DNA of 64,000 nucleotides from Xenococcus sp. PCC 7305 (GCF_000332055.1 NZ_ALVZ01000230.1:45946-109945), one strand, 5' to 3'; positions 9,227-20,484 are shown, counted from the first letter of the stretch. Numbers and translations: made by a program. Notes: generated from the sequence alone by a model not told the origin.

Positions 9227-9546
9227 TTATACCTTAATTTCTTCCCAAATTAGTTCCACAACAGCAAAATTACCATCAATCTTTCTCGTTTCTGCTTCGG
9301 AGCGAGTGTAGTACAAAGGAGCGTAATGAACTTGCTGACGTTTCAACAAATATTTAGGGATAATTGAAAACCAACAACCTTTAATCCTTTCATTGAGATT
9401 ATATTCAAAGTAAAAACGCTCTTTCGATTGAGATGATGTTGAAAAAATCCAATAGATTTCTGGATGATCTCGATCTATATAAGTTTAAAAGATGATTGAA
9501 TAATGCTTTCAGTAGGCTGTTGCACATCTGTTGTTTTCTGGTTCAT
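9227..9546 (-). pseudogene. Frameshifted small hypothetical gene
   Basis: The minus strand starts at ATG 9546 (MNQKTTDVQQPTESIIQSSFKL) and hits TAG after about 24 codons. Shifting frame at that point gives a continuous, protein-like sequence of about 80 residues (YIDRDHPEIYWIF ... CWFSIIPKY ... VELIWEEIKV) ending at the stop at 9227. The composition (aromatic-rich, few low-complexity runs) looks genuinely coding. The simplest reading is one gene of about 105 codons with a single frameshift. I do not recognise the family. A sequencing error would give the same picture. Confidence 0.55.
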
Positions 9547-9598
9547 CTTGGTTTTCCTCAAATTTTCAATTATTTGGGTGATTGAGCAGATGGTGCGA

Positions 9599-9867
9599 TC
9601 ACGCAGTGCCAGCGAAGCTGATCCCTTGACCAATTAGTTTCCTCGTCTGCTCGATAGTTAGTTTTGGCTCAGCCCAAACTACTTCCCATACACTCCCTGA
9701 GCCAAGCAGCTCAAGATAGTTATCAATTCCCGGTTTTACTAAACTATCAATTATGAGTCTTGATAGCACGCAGGGTCTGTTAACTTGATGGAGGGTTACT
9801 ATATTACTATAGTTAAAATCGTTTTCGTACCGTCAATCAACTCTTGCTCGATAGATTCGATTCTCAT
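9599..9867 (-). pseudogene. Second frameshifted small gene remnant
   Basis: A minus-strand frame starts at ATG 9867 (MRIESIEQELIDG) and stops early. The next frame carries a coherent sequence from about 9826 to the TGA at 9599 (NYSNIVTLHQVNRPCVLSRL ... SGSVWEVVWAEPKLT ... FAGTA). The two halves join as one protein of about 88 residues with one frameshift. The family is not recognised. Its 3' end overlaps a dispersed GCGATC-rich repeat (9592-9634), so the last residues may derive from that repeat. Confidence 0.45.
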
Positions 9868-10009
9868 CGGCTTTGTACAACTTATCTTGAACTAACTCAC
9901 AACTTATTTGCCCAAGGGAAATCTATAGAACAAGTTCTGGAGGTAATTATGCCCTCATAAATGTTTTTTTCTGTTTTTACTTAGAAACCTTCCAAGTCGT
10001 ATCACTAAA

Positions 10010-11056
10010 TCAACAAATTCTGGGTAATTGTTCTCCGCTTTGCATATCTACAATACGCCTTGAACCAATTTTACTTTTGAGAACTACTAAAGAGTTGTTA
10101 TCTCGAACAACTTGACCAATAATTTCTGCATTGTTATCGAAATGGGAGCGCATAATATCCAAAGCGCGATCGCGATCTTTTTGGGGAATGAAAGCGACAA
10201 ACCTACCTTCGTTGGCAACATAAAGAGGATCGAAACCCACTATTTCACAAGCTCCCTGCACATCTTCTCTCACAAGAATCGAATTCTCATCAATTTCGAT
10301 GCCGACCTGAGCAGCAGCAGCAATTTCGTTTAAGACACTGGCTAAGCCACCGCGAGTCAAATCCCGCAGACAATGAATTTCAATGTCGGCTGCGAGTAAC
10401 TCTAAAACTAAATCGGCTAAAGGTGCAGAGTCGCTTTCAATAGTGGTTTCAAATTCTAATCCTTCTCTGACTGCCATAATAGCGATCCCATGTCGTGCCA
10501 AATCCCCATTGAGTAGCAATAAATCTCCTGGTTGTACGGACTGAGGAGAGATCGCCTGATTATGTTCGATAATCCCGACTCCAGTAGTATTAATGAAAAT
10601 ACCATCACCTTTGCCTTTGTCCACTACTTTAGTATCTCCAGTCACAATCTGTACCTTAGCGATGACTGCTGCTTGCTGCATCGACTGTACTATTTGCCAC
10701 AAAGTTTCTATTGATAATCCTTCTTCTAAGATAAAACTTGTGCTGAGATAAAGCGGACGTGCTCCCGACATTGCCAGATCATTTACCGTACCATTAACTG
10801 CTAAAGAACCAATGTCTCCACCAGGAAAAAACAAAGGATTAACCACATAAGAATCGGTGGTAAAAGCTATTTTGTTGCCTGCAAGCTGTAGCGTTGCTGC
10901 ATCATGTTGAATTGTATTTGCTGTTCCAAAAGCCGTTAAAAACATTTGGATCAATTGCTGCATCAACCGGCCCCCACCACCATGGGCTAGCAGAATATGA
11001 GGATATTTTTGCAAAGAAATCGGACAAGTGAGATTAAAATTTTGGTGATCGTTCAT
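10010..11056 (-). CDS. hypE: Hydrogenase maturation factor HypE
   Basis: HypE makes the thiocyanate precursor of the CN ligands of the [NiFe] site: it dehydrates the carbamoylated C-terminal cysteine supplied by HypF. The 348-residue length is normal. The N-terminal [11 protein letters not shown] motif, the ATP-binding core ([21 protein letters not shown]) and the essential C-terminal PRIC ending with Cys as last residue are all present, so the enzyme should be active. It starts 13 bases after hypD and is the last gene of the unit CBS-hoxH-ftsH-hypD-hypE. It works with HypC, HypD and HypF, all encoded in this island. Confidence 0.97.
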   Translation of the reverse strand: MNDHQNFNLTCPISLQKYPHILLAHGGGGRLMQQLIQMFLTAFGTANTIQHDAATLQLAGNKIAFTTDSYVVNPLFFPGGDIGSLAVNGTVNDLAMSGARPLYLSTSFILEEGLSIETLWQIVQSMQQAAVIAKVQIVTGDTKVVDKGKGDGIFINTTGVGIIEHNQAISPQSVQPGDLLLLNGDLARHGIAIMAVREGLEFETTIESDSAPLADLVLELLAADIEIHCLRDLTRGGLASVLNEIAAAAQVGIEIDENSILVREDVQGACEIVGFDPLYVANEGRFVAFIPQKDRDRALDIMRSHFDNNAEIIGQVVRDNNSLVVLKSKIGSRRIVDMQSGEQLPRIC

Positions 11057-11069
11057 AATATTGGCCTGT

Positions 11070-12167
11070 CTAATCTTTAGCTAACTGTCGATAACGATAG
11101 TAAGCAGCGCAAGCACCCTCAGAAGAAACCATGGGCGCACCCAAAGGCTTTTCAGGAGTACAATGTTTGCCAAAAGCTGAACATTGATGGGGTTTTTTAA
11201 TTCCCTGAAGAATTAATCCACTGATACAATCTAAAGATTCTGATGTTGTTCCCTTTTCCAGCTTAAATTTGTTTAAGGCATCAAATTGACTGTATGATTC
11301 TTGCAATCTCAAGCCACTATGGGGAATAAGACCAATGCCACGCCATTGACGATGAGCAGTGGCAAATACTTCTGCAACTAATTTTTGTGCAGTCTTGTTC
11401 CCCTCAAAACTAACAGAACGACTATACTGATTTTCCACTTCTGTTGTATCTGCTTCTAATTGTTTAACGCACATATAAATTCCCTGAAGAATGTCTAGGG
11501 GTTCAAATCCAGTTACTACAATAGGTATCTGATATTTTTGGGCGATCTCATTGTATTCTCTATATCCCGTTATCGTGCAAACATGACCAGCAGCTAAAAA
11601 TCCTTGAACACAGTTATCAGGAGAAGATAAAATCAGTTCCATTCCTGGGGAAACGAGGACGTGAGCTACTAACAGAAAAAAGTTCTTAATTCCTAATTTC
11701 TCGGCTTGATATACTGCCATTGCTGTTGTGGGAACGGTCGTTTCAAACCCCACTGCGAAAAAAATAATCTGTCTGTCTGGGTTTTTGCCAGCAATCTTAA
11801 CTGCATCTAAAGGAGAATAGACAATTCGGATATCTCCACCCATTGCTTTAACTGATCGCAAATCTTGGCTTTGACTACCAGGAACTCTTAGCATATCTCC
11901 AAAGGAGCAAAAAATAACCTCCCGACGAGAGGCCAGAGCGATCGCCTTATCAATTAAATCTACGGGAGTAACGCAAACAGGACAACCAGGGCCATGAATT
12001 AAGGTGATGGACTGAGGTAATAATTCGTCGATGCCATATTTAACAATAGAATGAGTTTGTCCACCACAAATTTCCATAATTTGCCAAGGACGAGTGGTTA
12101 TTTGTGCGATCGCTTTGACATATTGATCGGCTATCTTAGCATCGCGATATTCATCAACAAATTTCAT
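11070..12167 (-). CDS. hypD: Hydrogenase maturation factor HypD
   Basis: A cytoplasmic [4Fe-4S] scaffold protein that assembles the Fe(CN)2CO group with HypC. The 365-residue length is typical. Diagnostic motifs are [16 protein letters not shown] (with the catalytic Cys), [21 protein letters not shown] and the C-terminal Cys-rich region ([21 protein letters not shown]). The gene starts 6 bases after the ftsH stop and is followed by hypE after 13 bases, so it belongs to the hoxH operon. No residue loss was noted. Confidence 0.97.
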   Translation of the reverse strand: MKFVDEYRDAKIADQYVKAIAQITTRPWQIMEICGGQTHSIVKYGIDELLPQSITLIHGPGCPVCVTPVDLIDKAIALASRREVIFCSFGDMLRVPGSQSQDLRSVKAMGGDIRIVYSPLDAVKIAGKNPDRQIIFFAVGFETTVPTTAMAVYQAEKLGIKNFFLLVAHVLVSPGMELILSSPDNCVQGFLAAGHVCTITGYREYNEIAQKYQIPIVVTGFEPLDILQGIYMCVKQLEADTTEVENQYSRSVSFEGNKTAQKLVAEVFATAHRQWRGIGLIPHSGLRLQESYSQFDALNKFKLEKGTTSESLDCISGLILQGIKKPHQCSAFGKHCTPEKPLGAPMVSSEGACAAYYRYRQLAKD

Positions 12168-12173
12168 AAATCT

Positions 12174-14150
12174 TTAGTAATTGGTAAAAGTGTTACTATT
12201 ACTATTTAAAGTCGGAACAAGAGAATGAGCGGGCGGTAATTTACCCGTTTGCAACCATTGATTGATTATCGAAGTCTTCTTGGCTAATTTTAGTTGCGAT
12301 CGCAGTTGTTCCCCTTCCAAAATTTCTTTATCTAACAGGATATTGGCTAATGTCGCCAATAGTTCGCGATTTTCTTGGAGAATTTCTAGAGCAACTTGAT
12401 GCGCATCATCAATTACTGTTTTAACTTCGCGATCAATTTCTTCAGCAATGTGAGGACTAACTTGACGACGCGGATTCGTAATGCCTTCGAGAAATTGTTG
12501 CTGGATTTTTTCAAAGGCTATGGGCCCTAAGCGATCGCTCATCCCATAGAGAGTAACATACCGTTCTGCAAGATCGGTCGCTTTTTGAATATCATCACTA
12601 GCACCGGTAGATACTTTGCCAAAGATCAATTCTTCTGCGGCACGCCCTCCTAATAAAGTAGCAATACGACCACGAATTTCATCTTCTATCATTAAAAAAC
12701 GATCTTCTTCTGGTAACTGTAGAGTATAGCCCAATGCTCCGATACCACGAGGAACAATAGAGATTTTCTCTACCTTATCTGTACCAGGCATTAACGAAGC
12801 GACAATGGCATGACCAATTTCATGATGGGCTACAGTTTTCTTTTCAATTTCATTGAGTACTCGCGATTTTTTTTCTAATCCCGTGAGAATTCTTTCTGTA
12901 GCCTCATTAAAATCTGCCATTTTTACGGCAGTGCTATTGTGACGGGCTGCTAATAATGCTGCTTCATTAATTAAATTGGCCAAATCTGCTCCTGCAAAAC
13001 CAGGGGTACGAGCAGCTAGTTTATCTAAATCCACATCCTCAGCTAATTTTACATTGCGGGCGTGCACCTCCAAGATCGCTAATCTACCAGACTTATCAGG
13101 ACGATCTACCACAATACGGCGATCAAAACGACCAGGACGGAGTAAAGCGGGATCGAGAACTTCAGGACGATTCGTTGCCGCTAACAGAATTACCCCCGCA
13201 TTGGGTTCAAACCCATCCATTTCTGCGAGTAATTGATTAAGAGTCTGTTCCCGTTCATCATTTCCTCCCATTAAACTGCCAGAAGCGTTGCGAGACTTAC
13301 CCAGAGCATCTAATTCGTCAATAAAGACAATCGCAGGAGCTTGTTTTTTAGCGCGATCAAATAAATCTCGTACCCGCGAGGCACCAACCCCAACAAACAT
13401 TTCAATAAATTCTGAACCAGAGATACTAAAAAAAGGAACTTTCGCTTCTCCTGCGATCGCCTTTGCTAGTAAAGTTTTACCTGTACCTGGAGGCCCAACT
13501 AATAAAACTCCCTTAGGTATTTTTGCGCCTAAACGAATATATTTTGCTCCATGCTTAAGAAAATCAACAATTTCATAGAGTTCAGTCTTAGCTTCATCTA
13601 CTCCCGCAACATCATCGAAGGTGACATCCATGCTCCCTTCTGAGTAAATACGAGCATTGCTTTTGCCAATGGCAAACGGACTCGCTCCCATACCTCCATT
13701 TTGACCGCGACCGAAGAAAAAACCGCCTAAAGTAATAATTATAAACAAGAAAAATAATAGCCCAATAAAGCTCCAAAATCCACCATTATTGTTTTCAGGG
13801 ATAGCCGAAAACTCCACTTGATGCTGACGAAGAATTTTGGGCAATTCTGTATCCTGAACGATGGGGACTGTAGTAAAAACCTGATCTGATTCGGTGTCAA
13901 CCAGTTTAGATTTGAGCCAATATTCAATCTTATTTGAACTAATAAGAACCCTTTCAACGCGATCAGCCTCTACTAAATCGATAAACTTGCTATAGGGCTG
14001 TGACTTGGGTACTTGTATTGGAGTCCAGAATAAACTCAATAAAATCAAGAATATCGAGGTCATAATCAAATACCAACCAAGTAGACTTGATTCCTGCTTA
14101 CGATTTCGATCTTGCCGTTTGACCATATATTTACAACGCTCTCTAATCAC
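12174..14150 (-). CDS. ftsH: FtsH-type membrane AAA metalloprotease inside the hydrogenase operon
   Basis: A 658-residue ATP-dependent zinc protease of the membrane. Two transmembrane segments (about residues 24-44 and 128-148) flank an extracytoplasmic or lumenal loop. The AAA domain has Walker A GPPGTGKT, Walker [10 protein letters not shown] and an arginine-finger region (RPGRFDRR). The protease site is HHEIGHAI. FtsH proteins remove damaged membrane proteins such as D1 and also regulators. This copy lies between hoxH (about 40 bases upstream) and hypD (6 bases downstream), so it is co-transcribed with hydrogenase genes. It may clear unassembled hydrogenase, or serve fermentative conditions more broadly. 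That is inference; its family is certain. Confidence 0.95.
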   Translation of the reverse strand: MIRERCKYMVKRQDRNRKQESSLLGWYLIMTSIFLILLSLFWTPIQVPKSQPYSKFIDLVEADRVERVLISSNKIEYWLKSKLVDTESDQVFTTVPIVQDTELPKILRQHQVEFSAIPENNNGGFWSFIGLLFFLFIIITLGGFFFGRGQNGGMGASPFAIGKSNARIYSEGSMDVTFDDVAGVDEAKTELYEIVDFLKHGAKYIRLGAKIPKGVLLVGPPGTGKTLLAKAIAGEAKVPFFSISGSEFIEMFVGVGASRVRDLFDRAKKQAPAIVFIDELDALGKSRNASGSLMGGNDEREQTLNQLLAEMDGFEPNAGVILLAATNRPEVLDPALLRPGRFDRRIVVDRPDKSGRLAILEVHARNVKLAEDVDLDKLAARTPGFAGADLANLINEAALLAARHNSTAVKMADFNEATERILTGLEKKSRVLNEIEKKTVAHHEIGHAIVASLMPGTDKVEKISIVPRGIGALGYTLQLPEEDRFLMIEDEIRGRIATLLGGRAAEELIFGKVSTGASDDIQKATDLAERYVTLYGMSDRLGPIAFEKIQQQFLEGITNPRRQVSPHIAEEIDREVKTVIDDAHQVALEILQENRELLATLANILLDKEILEGEQLRSQLKLAKKTSIINQWLQTGKLPPAHSLVPTLNSNSNTFTNY

Positions 14151-14192
14151 AAAGATAGATATTAAGTTTGAGGAAGTTGTGAGATTTTCTGG

Positions 14193-15647
14193 CTAGGATT
14201 GCTGCCAAGCATCATCAAGTAAGTTGCCCCCCTCATCAAATAGTTGAATATGCAAAGGCATTTTTCCCAGGGCATGAGTTGAACAACTCAAACAGGGATC
14301 AAAAGCCCGAATACCTGCTTCAACGCGGTTGAGCATTCCTTCAGGAATTGTCGTTCCGTGAATAAAATGTCTAGAAATTTGAGCGACTGTGCGATTCATT
14401 GCTAAGTTATTCTGACCTGTCGCAATAATTAAATTGACCTTTTGGATTAAGCCATGCTCATCAACATGATAGTGATGAAAAAGAGTACCCCTGGGTGCTT
14501 CACTTACTCCGATCCCTTCTAGTTGATTGATACCTGCTTTGGCACGTAAATGATCAGAAGACAAGTCTGAATCTTCTAACATATTTTCGATATGTTCAAT
14601 ACAAGCTAGAATTTCAATCAAGCGGGCATAGTGGTAGAAGAAGGAAGAATTGACCGTACCTTGACCCCGATCTCTAAATTCTCTGAGTTCGCGATCGCCT
14701 AAAGCAGTACCAATGCGACTACAGATATTTAGTCTGGCTAAAGGGCCAACACGATAAATCCCACTTTGTAGGTGGCAATAATCTTTTCTGGCAGGATAAC
14801 CTAAAGGGCGGTAATAGGGAAATTTGAGATAAGACCAAGGTTCAACGGCTTCAGCAATAAATTCTTGGTAGCGAGTCGGCTCTAGTTGATCGGCAATGAT
14901 ATTCCCTCCACTGTCAACGAAGCGAATTTTCCCTCCGTAATGTTCCCATGATCCATCTTCGCCGACTAATCCCATAAACAGGCTGGGAAAATTACCAAAA
15001 GTTTGCGCCTCTACTTCATAATCAGCTAGTAAACTTTTGAATTTATCTAGAGCCTTAAGTGTAGTTGTCTTGGCCTCAGTCAGGCGATCACTAATTTTTA
15101 TTTTTCCCCCTTCAGATAAAGAGTTTCTGACTCCCCCCGGAACAGACCAAGCAGGATGAATTTTCTGCCCCCCTAATGCTTCAATAATTTCTTGTCCAAA
15201 TTGTCGTAAACGAATCCCATTCCGTGCCAATTCTGGTTCGGCAGCAATTAAGCCAAAAACATTGCGAGAAGCAGGATCGCTATCCATCCCCAACAGGAAA
15301 TCAGGCGCGCTGAGATGGAAAAAACTCAGGGCATGAGACTGAATTATTTGTCCTAAATTCATCAGACGACGCAGTTTCTCCGCAGCAGGGGGAATATCCA
15401 CCGCCAAAATGCGATCGCCTGCTTTGGCAGAAGCTAATAAATGACTAACAGGACAAATGCCACAAATTCGGGCTGTAATCCCCGGCATTTCCCATAAAGG
15501 GCGACCTTCACAGAATTTTTCAAAACCTCTAAATTCGGTAACGTGAAAACGGGCATCTTCCACCTCTCCTGTCTCATCGAGATGGATGGTAATTTTTGCA
15601 TGACCTTCAATTCGAGTTACGGGATCTATAGTAATTTTTTTTGGCAT
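14193..15647 (-). CDS. hoxH: Bidirectional [NiFe] hydrogenase large subunit HoxH
   Basis: The catalytic subunit of the NAD(P)-linked bidirectional hydrogenase. The four Ni/Fe cysteine ligands are visible in [10 protein letters not shown] (about residues 61-70) and DPCLSCSTH near the C-terminus. After that His a 26-residue tail ([10 protein letters not shown]...) remains, the part removed by the maturation protease, here most likely HoxW. Length (484) is typical. It follows the CBS-domain gene by 35 bases and precedes ftsH. Its small partner hoxY lies in the next transcription unit upstream, not beside it; most characterised cyanobacteria have hoxY and hoxH adjacent or close. Confidence 0.98.
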   Translation of the reverse strand: MPKKITIDPVTRIEGHAKITIHLDETGEVEDARFHVTEFRGFEKFCEGRPLWEMPGITARICGICPVSHLLASAKAGDRILAVDIPPAAEKLRRLMNLGQIIQSHALSFFHLSAPDFLLGMDSDPASRNVFGLIAAEPELARNGIRLRQFGQEIIEALGGQKIHPAWSVPGGVRNSLSEGGKIKISDRLTEAKTTTLKALDKFKSLLADYEVEAQTFGNFPSLFMGLVGEDGSWEHYGGKIRFVDSGGNIIADQLEPTRYQEFIAEAVEPWSYLKFPYYRPLGYPARKDYCHLQSGIYRVGPLARLNICSRIGTALGDRELREFRDRGQGTVNSSFFYHYARLIEILACIEHIENMLEDSDLSSDHLRAKAGINQLEGIGVSEAPRGTLFHHYHVDEHGLIQKVNLIIATGQNNLAMNRTVAQISRHFIHGTTIPEGMLNRVEAGIRAFDPCLSCSTHALGKMPLHIQLFDEGGNLLDDAWQQS

Positions 15648-15682
15648 TTGATTTAATTAGTCATTCCATTGTTTATAGATCT

Positions 15683-16183
15683 CTATCCACTACACCAATT
15701 TTCATAGATGCTCTCGGACCCAATTTCCCATTTATTTTCTGTTAATTCGCAGGGGTACAGTTCAGCTAATTCTTCTAGTTTTTGAGATGTTAATGTGGGT
15801 TTAATTGGAGTTAAACAATCGGTTCTTCCCAAAATATCAGTTAGAGAAACGATACCAAGTAGCCTGTCTCTAATAACTGGTGCAGTGCGAATTTTGGCTC
15901 TGGCAAATAATTTAGGAATATGTTCTACTGCTAGATCGGGATTAACAACAATACAAGGCTTGGTCATCAATTCACAAACATAAGTTTCTTGGGGGTTTTT
16001 AGCGTTAGCAACTGCTTGCGAGATATCAGTTGCCGTGATGATTCCATATGCATCTTGATCTGAAGTGCGATCAACAATTAAAGCTTTGATATTATGTTGC
16101 TCCATCATTTTGGCTGCTTCGGCAATCGTCGCTAAGCTATCAATGGTAACTATATTGGTGGTCATAATATCTGCTACTTTCAT
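15683..16183 (-). CDS. CBS-domain protein, first gene of the hoxH unit
   Basis: A 166-residue soluble protein made of two CBS motifs (about residues 1-60 and 70-125: KVADIMTTNIVTIDS, CELMTKPCIVVNPD ... GIVSLTDILGRTD). Paired CBS domains sense adenine nucleotides or related ligands and usually regulate a partner. A short C-terminal extension ends in WCSG. It is the first gene behind motif copy 1 and lies 35 bases before hoxH. A link between cell energy charge and the hydrogenase is a reasonable idea, but nothing in the sequence shows the partner. Confidence 0.9.
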   Translation of the reverse strand: MKVADIMTTNIVTIDSLATIAEAAKMMEQHNIKALIVDRTSDQDAYGIITATDISQAVANAKNPQETYVCELMTKPCIVVNPDLAVEHIPKLFARAKIRTAPVIRDRLLGIVSLTDILGRTDCLTPIKPTLTSQKLEELAELYPCELTENKWEIGSESIYENWCSG

Positions 16184-16276
16184 AGATGCCTCCTATGGCC
16201 TTGACTGCTCTTTTGAGCTAATAGTTATCCTCTTAACTCATTGATAGACTTTATTCACACCCGCTTTCCCTTTTTC

Positions 16277-16307
16277 AAGATAAATAAATAAATTGAAGAA
16301 CTTGTGA
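16277..16307 (-). promoter_or_regulatory. Shared motif copy 1 with -10 (CBS-hoxH-ftsH-hypDE unit)
   Basis: On the minus strand TCACAAGTTCTTCAA (16307-16293) is followed after exactly 10 bases by TATCTT (16282-16277). The predicted start of transcription is near 16270, giving a leader of about 87 bases before the ATG at 16183. It matches the other eight copies in sequence, orientation and -10 spacing. Confidence 0.75.
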
Positions 16308-16369
16308 GGAAATTAGAGTGTAGCAACTATTAATAACAAATTAAAAACTATAGTTAAATTATTACTAAA

Positions 16370-16912
16370 TTAACCAAATCTAATTTGTTCTCCAGCTAAA
16401 TTTGGCATTTCACCGACTAAGAATGGTTCCAAGGCTGCACGAATGCGATTAGCATCGGGGGGACAACCTGGAAGATAGATTTCTACGGGAACAATGCTAT
16501 GGACGGGCTGTACCTTCTCTAATAAAGTTGGGACTATTCCTGGTTCATTAGGTATTTGATTCTGGATATCAGCAGCTTCGAGATAGCAGCGCTGAAGAAC
16601 TGATTCAATATTTCCTAGAGGATTACGCATGGCCGTAAGATTACCAGTAACCGCGCAGTCACCAAAGGATACGAGAATCTTGGAGCGATCTCGTACTTTT
16701 TTAATCAATGCTAAGTTATCTTCATTAGCCACCGCACCTTCTACCAAAACTACATCTACCCCTTGAGGGTATTCTTTGATATCTGCCAAGGGACTATAAA
16801 CTAAGTCTACTTGCGCAGCCAAATCAAACAGCCATTCATCTAAATCTAAAAAAGACATATGGCAGCCAGAACAGCCACCGAGCCATACTGTTGCGAGCTT
16901 TAGTTTAGGCAT
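16370..16912 (-). CDS. hoxY: Bidirectional [NiFe] hydrogenase small subunit HoxY
   Basis: The 180-residue small subunit, which carries the proximal [4Fe-4S] cluster that passes electrons from the HoxH active site to HoxU. The cluster cysteines are seen in WLGGCSGCHMS (residues about 11-20), FGDCAVTGN and LPGCPPDANRI. The protein lacks a Tat signal, as expected for a cytoplasmic soluble enzyme, and length is normal. It starts 43 bases after hoxU on the same strand. It forms a two-gene unit with it, separated from hoxH by the promoter at 16277-16307. Confidence 0.97.
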   Translation of the reverse strand: MPKLKLATVWLGGCSGCHMSFLDLDEWLFDLAAQVDLVYSPLADIKEYPQGVDVVLVEGAVANEDNLALIKKVRDRSKILVSFGDCAVTGNLTAMRNPLGNIESVLQRCYLEAADIQNQIPNEPGIVPTLLEKVQPVHSIVPVEIYLPGCPPDANRIRAALEPFLVGEMPNLAGEQIRFG

Positions 16913-16955
16913 TTTTTTAATAGTTGGTAATCAGTATCTAGTTATATAATCTATA

Positions 16956-17672
16956 TTAAAATATCCATTTTCTTTCCTTTCTAGCTGTCGTAATAAATTC
17001 TAGTTTCGAGCGTTCTTTAGCCATTTCTCCTACTGTCGAACATTGAGAAAAAATGGCTCCTGTAGGACAGGCCATCAAACATTTCCCGCAAGAAGTACAG
17101 CTATCAGCCGTCCCCCAAGGTTGATTGAGATCGGTAATAACGCGAGAATTATGACCTCTTCCTGCCATATCCCAAGTATGCGCACCTTCGATTTCATCAC
17201 ATACTCTAATGCAGCGCGTACAGAGAACACAGCGATTATGGTCGATACCAAAGCGCTCATGAGATAAATCTACATCCCGTTGAGGAAACTGATAGGCTAA
17301 ACTAACATGATCCATCCCCATCTCTACTGCTAAATCTTGTAACTCACAACTACCATTAGCAACACAAACTGAACAAATATGGTTCCCTTCAGCGAATAGC
17401 AGTTCTACGATCATCTTGCGATATTTCTGCAATTTTTCTGTGTTGGTCTGAATTTCCATCCCTTCAGCTACTTTGGTAACACAAGCAGGTTGGAGTTTAT
17501 TACTACCAGCAATCTCAACTAAGCACAATCGACAAGCACCAATATCAGACACTCCTTCCAAATGACAGAGAGTGGGTATGTGAACCCCGACTTCTCGTGC
17601 CGCATCTAACAAGGTGTCTGATTCTCTAGCACTTATTAGGCGATTATTAATAGTTAAAGTTTTAACTGCCAC
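16956..17672 (-). CDS. hoxU: Hydrogenase diaphorase iron-sulfur subunit HoxU
   Basis: A NuoG-like electron-transfer subunit. It has a [2Fe-2S] ferredoxin domain ([18 protein letters not shown]), the distal His/Cys site ([15 protein letters not shown]) and two [4Fe-4S] motifs ([23 protein letters not shown]). The frame is open from ATG 17762, but the first 30 codons have no counterpart in the family and overlap the end of atpG. They also run across motif copy 2 and its -10 box. I therefore place the start at GTG 17672 ([10 protein letters not shown]), giving 238 residues, the family's usual length. It forms a unit with hoxY. Confidence 0.93.
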   Translation of the reverse strand: MAVKTLTINNRLISARESDTLLDAAREVGVHIPTLCHLEGVSDIGACRLCLVEIAGSNKLQPACVTKVAEGMEIQTNTEKLQKYRKMIVELLFAEGNHICSVCVANGSCELQDLAVEMGMDHVSLAYQFPQRDVDLSHERFGIDHNRCVLCTRCIRVCDEIEGAHTWDMAGRGHNSRVITDLNQPWGTADSCTSCGKCLMACPTGAIFSQCSTVGEMAKERSKLEFITTARKERKWIF

Positions 17673-17699
17673 TATCTTTGTTTGATTATTATTTCTAAA

Positions 17700-17730
17700 T
17701 TCATAGGCAAAAATATTGAGGAACTTGTGA
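17700..17730 (-). promoter_or_regulatory. Shared motif copy 2 with -10 (hoxUY unit)
   Basis: TCACAAGTTCCTCAA (17730-17716, minus strand) is followed after 10 bases by TATGAA (17705-17700). The predicted start near 17693 leaves about 21 bases of leader before the GTG at 17672. The position of this promoter decides the hoxU start. Confidence 0.72.
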
Positions 17731-17751
17731 AGTTGGTTAGTGATTAGTGGT

Positions 17752-18636
17752 TTATTTATCATTTAAGGCTTCAAAGCCAGAAACAATATCGAGTAGTTCT
17801 TCTGTGATGGTGGTTTGACGCTGATGATTAAACTCTCTATTCAGTTCGCTTGAGCGTTCGGCAATATTTTTCTCTGCCATTTGCATTGCAGCTAAGCGAC
17901 TGGTATGTTCACTCTTTAAAGATTCAGCACAGGCACGGTATAGAGAAACAAAGAAGTATTGGCGAAATAAAGCTACTGCCAACTCATGCCCCTTTATTGT
18001 AAAAGTAGGTAAGCTACGAGAATCCCATGGCTTATTTTTTAAGCGTTTGAGCCATTCTACATTGAGAGGAAAAATTTGTAAGTTAGTAGGACGATAAGTA
18101 ACATCACTGAGAATTTGGTTGTATATGACTATAATTTGCTCTACTTGGTTTTCACGTTGCCATTTTTCCAAAATTAAGACAATTTCTTGAATAGCAAATG
18201 TAATCCCCTCAATGGAACTTGGTAAGGGAAAACAGGCTTGACATTGATATCCTGCTGCTTCTAAACGATCACATATTCTAGAACCAATGGCTAAAATCAG
18301 CGATTTATCAAAATCAATAGGAGAAGCCATGATTTTTTCCTGGGTATAGCTGGTAATGCGTTCATTAAATTGACCGCACATTCCCCAATCAGAACCAAAA
18401 ACAACTATTCCCCCATGTCGATTAGGAATAGATCTTGTTTTCAATAAGACTTCTGGTCGGTTTTTAAGCAGAATTTGTAATCCCAATTCTAAGGTTAAAT
18501 TATATTCTGTCAGTGATTCGGCTGCCTTTTCATACTGGCGAATACTGACAGCTGCTAGGGCTTTCATTGTTTTGACCACCGACTGTAAATCTTGAGCAGT
18601 GGCAATTTTATGTTTGAGTTCTTCAATAGTTGTCAT
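17752..18636 (-). CDS. atpG: N-type ATP synthase gamma subunit
   Basis: A 294-residue F1 gamma (central rotor shaft) subunit. The N-terminal helix ([29 protein letters not shown]) and the C-terminal helix ([23 protein letters not shown]) are the two coiled-coil arms of the shaft. It lacks the extra regulatory insertion that the photosynthetic cyanobacterial gamma carries, consistent with a separate N-type enzyme. It follows atpA by 21 bases and is the last gene of the ATP synthase set. hoxUY begins right after it. Confidence 0.93.
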   Translation of the reverse strand: MTTIEELKHKIATAQDLQSVVKTMKALAAVSIRQYEKAAESLTEYNLTLELGLQILLKNRPEVLLKTRSIPNRHGGIVVFGSDWGMCGQFNERITSYTQEKIMASPIDFDKSLILAIGSRICDRLEAAGYQCQACFPLPSSIEGITFAIQEIVLILEKWQRENQVEQIIVIYNQILSDVTYRPTNLQIFPLNVEWLKRLKNKPWDSRSLPTFTIKGHELAVALFRQYFFVSLYRACAESLKSEHTSRLAAMQMAEKNIAERSSELNREFNHQRQTTITEELLDIVSGFEALNDK

Positions 18637-18657
18637 CGATTGCTATCCTTAATATTT

Positions 18658-20181
18658 TTAATAAATCATTTTGTTTGAAGTGATTTCTGCTGCAATATTG
18701 AGTAAAATGTGGCGATCGCTCTCACTCAATTTCTCACCAACTGCAATTTTTTGACAGATATCAGGTAATTTTTCGCTAACAGTTTCACATAAAGCTCTTT
18801 CTCCCAGCCTAATCTTATCTAGAGGAACAGCATCAAAAATTCCGTTGGTAACAGCTAGTAAAACAGCGATTTGTTCGGAAACAGGAATGGGTTGATATTG
18901 GTTTTGTTGGAGAACTTCTCTGATTCTTTGACCTCTTTCCAGGCTTTTTTGAGTTGCCTCATCTAACCGCGAACCAAAACGAGAAAAAGCTTCTAATTCT
19001 TCAAACTGAGAATAGGACAAACGTAAATCCCCAGAGACGGCACGATAAGCAGGTAACTGAGTTTTCCCACCAACGCGAGATACAGATTTACCTACATCAA
19101 CAGCAGGTAAAATACCTTTATGAAATAATTTTGGAGTCAGATAAATTTGACCGTCGGTAATAGAAACCAAGTTCGTAGGAATGTATGCAGAGATGTTTTG
19201 GGCTTCAGTTTCTACTATGGGCAAAGCAGTTAAAGAACCACCTCCGAATTCGGGACGCAGATGGGTAGCACGTTCTAACAGACGGGAATGAATATAAAAA
19301 ATATCTCCAGGAAAGGCTTCTCTACCAGGGGGACGACGCAATAATAAAGATAATTCTCGATATGCTCTAGCATGTTGAATTAGATCATCGTAGACAATCA
19401 AAACATCTTTTCCCTGTTGCATGAAATACTCTGCCATCGTCGTGGCGGCATAGGGAGTAATGTATTGTAACCCTGGTGGGGCTTCTCCTCCTGCGACCAC
19501 AACTATGCAGTAGTCCATTGCTCCTCTCTTGCGTAATTCTGCGATTAATTTGGCTACTGCCGAGCTTCTCTGTCCGATCGCACAATAAACACAAATAACC
19601 CCTTTATCCTTTTGATTAATAATTGTATCCAGAGCGATCGCCGTTTTCCCGGTAGCGCGATCGCCCAAAATCAATTCCCTCTGACCTCTACCAATAGGAA
19701 TCAAGGCATCAATAACTTTAATCCCTGTTTGCAAGGGTACGGTAACAGGTGCACGCTGCATGATTCCCGGGGCTTCTCTTTCTACCGGCAACCTTTTTGC
19801 TGTAGCAATTGGCCCTTGATTATCTAAGGGACGACCTGTAGCATCAATAACCCTGCCTAATAATTCTTCTCCTACTGGTGCATCTAAGACTCTCCCGGTT
19901 CGCAATACTTCACAACCTGCTTTTAAATCTTCACTGCTATCTAATAAAATAATCCCCACTTCATCTTGATCGAGATTGTAAGCCATCCCGTAACAATTTC
20001 CGGGAAACTTTACTAATTCCTCTACCTGCACACTGGGTAACCCTACAGCACGAGCAATTCCTCCACCTAAGTAGGTTAAAGTTCCGATTTCTTCAATCTG
20101 TAATTGAGGTTTATGGTTATCTAAAACTTGCTGGGAAATAGCAACAGTTTCATCTAGCAGATCTTGAAAAACATTTAACAT
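18658..20181 (-). CDS. atpA: N-type ATP synthase alpha subunit
   Basis: The non-catalytic nucleotide-binding F1 subunit, 507 residues. The P-loop [14 protein letters not shown] and the family signature [17 protein letters not shown] are intact. The sequence diverges from the photosynthetic AtpA, as in N-ATPases that came by lateral transfer. In N-ATPase operons atpA directly follows atpF. Here 2 kb with toxin-antitoxin genes separates them, and I see no copy of the shared motif before atpA. A promoter might lie in the AT-rich 20182-20300 stretch, or read-through may serve. Confidence 0.95.
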   Translation of the reverse strand: MLNVFQDLLDETVAISQQVLDNHKPQLQIEEIGTLTYLGGGIARAVGLPSVQVEELVKFPGNCYGMAYNLDQDEVGIILLDSSEDLKAGCEVLRTGRVLDAPVGEELLGRVIDATGRPLDNQGPIATAKRLPVEREAPGIMQRAPVTVPLQTGIKVIDALIPIGRGQRELILGDRATGKTAIALDTIINQKDKGVICVYCAIGQRSSAVAKLIAELRKRGAMDYCIVVVAGGEAPPGLQYITPYAATTMAEYFMQQGKDVLIVYDDLIQHARAYRELSLLLRRPPGREAFPGDIFYIHSRLLERATHLRPEFGGGSLTALPIVETEAQNISAYIPTNLVSITDGQIYLTPKLFHKGILPAVDVGKSVSRVGGKTQLPAYRAVSGDLRLSYSQFEELEAFSRFGSRLDEATQKSLERGQRIREVLQQNQYQPIPVSEQIAVLLAVTNGIFDAVPLDKIRLGERALCETVSEKLPDICQKIAVGEKLSESDRHILLNIAAEITSNKMIY

Positions 20182-20281
20182 TTAATATTAAATATTTATT
20201 TTTGAAATTTGGTGACTTGAGAACAAAAAAAAGCTGACTGCTTTATTATGACAATAATCTATAAATCACTACCTAAAAAAC

Positions 20282-20478
20282 TCGAATACCAGAGTATATC
20301 CATACAATAGGTTCAAGGATTATGACTCTGGTAAATTAGAATCGGTTCCTGCCGAGAGCATTTTTCAGGAGTTGGCAGATCTTTTGGAAGTTAAGTTTCT
20401 GCAGCTTATTTGTATCGAGAACCTGACTCTTGGGAAAGTCGAGTTTAATCGATTTCCTCTGTCTCATCGGATTAAATA
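20282..20478 (+). pseudogene. Open-frame remnant of unknown origin
   Basis: A plus-strand frame without a usable start reads ... RFKDYDSGKLESVPAESIFQ ... NLTLGKVEFNRFPLSHRIK and stops at 20478. It looks protein-like and ends 7 bases before the RelE-type toxin gene on the other strand. I cannot name the family. Listed so the interval 20182-20484 is accounted for; the rest of that interval is AT-rich and blank. Confidence 0.25.
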
Positions 20479-20484
20479 AAATTA

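Noticed and set aside
9059..9253. Plus-strand open frame of 64 codons.
   Set aside because: Asn/Lys-rich chance frame in AT-rich DNA, antisense to the end of a frameshifted gene.
17673..17762. The longer hoxU start at ATG 17762.
   Set aside because: The extra 30 residues have no family counterpart, overlap atpG and contain the motif and -10 box of the hoxUY promoter.
20190..20215. A TTGAAATTTGGTGA upstream of atpA that resembles the shared motif.
   Set aside because: It has different internal spacing, lacks the invariant TCTTCAA/TCACAA blocks and does not fit the consensus of the nine copies.
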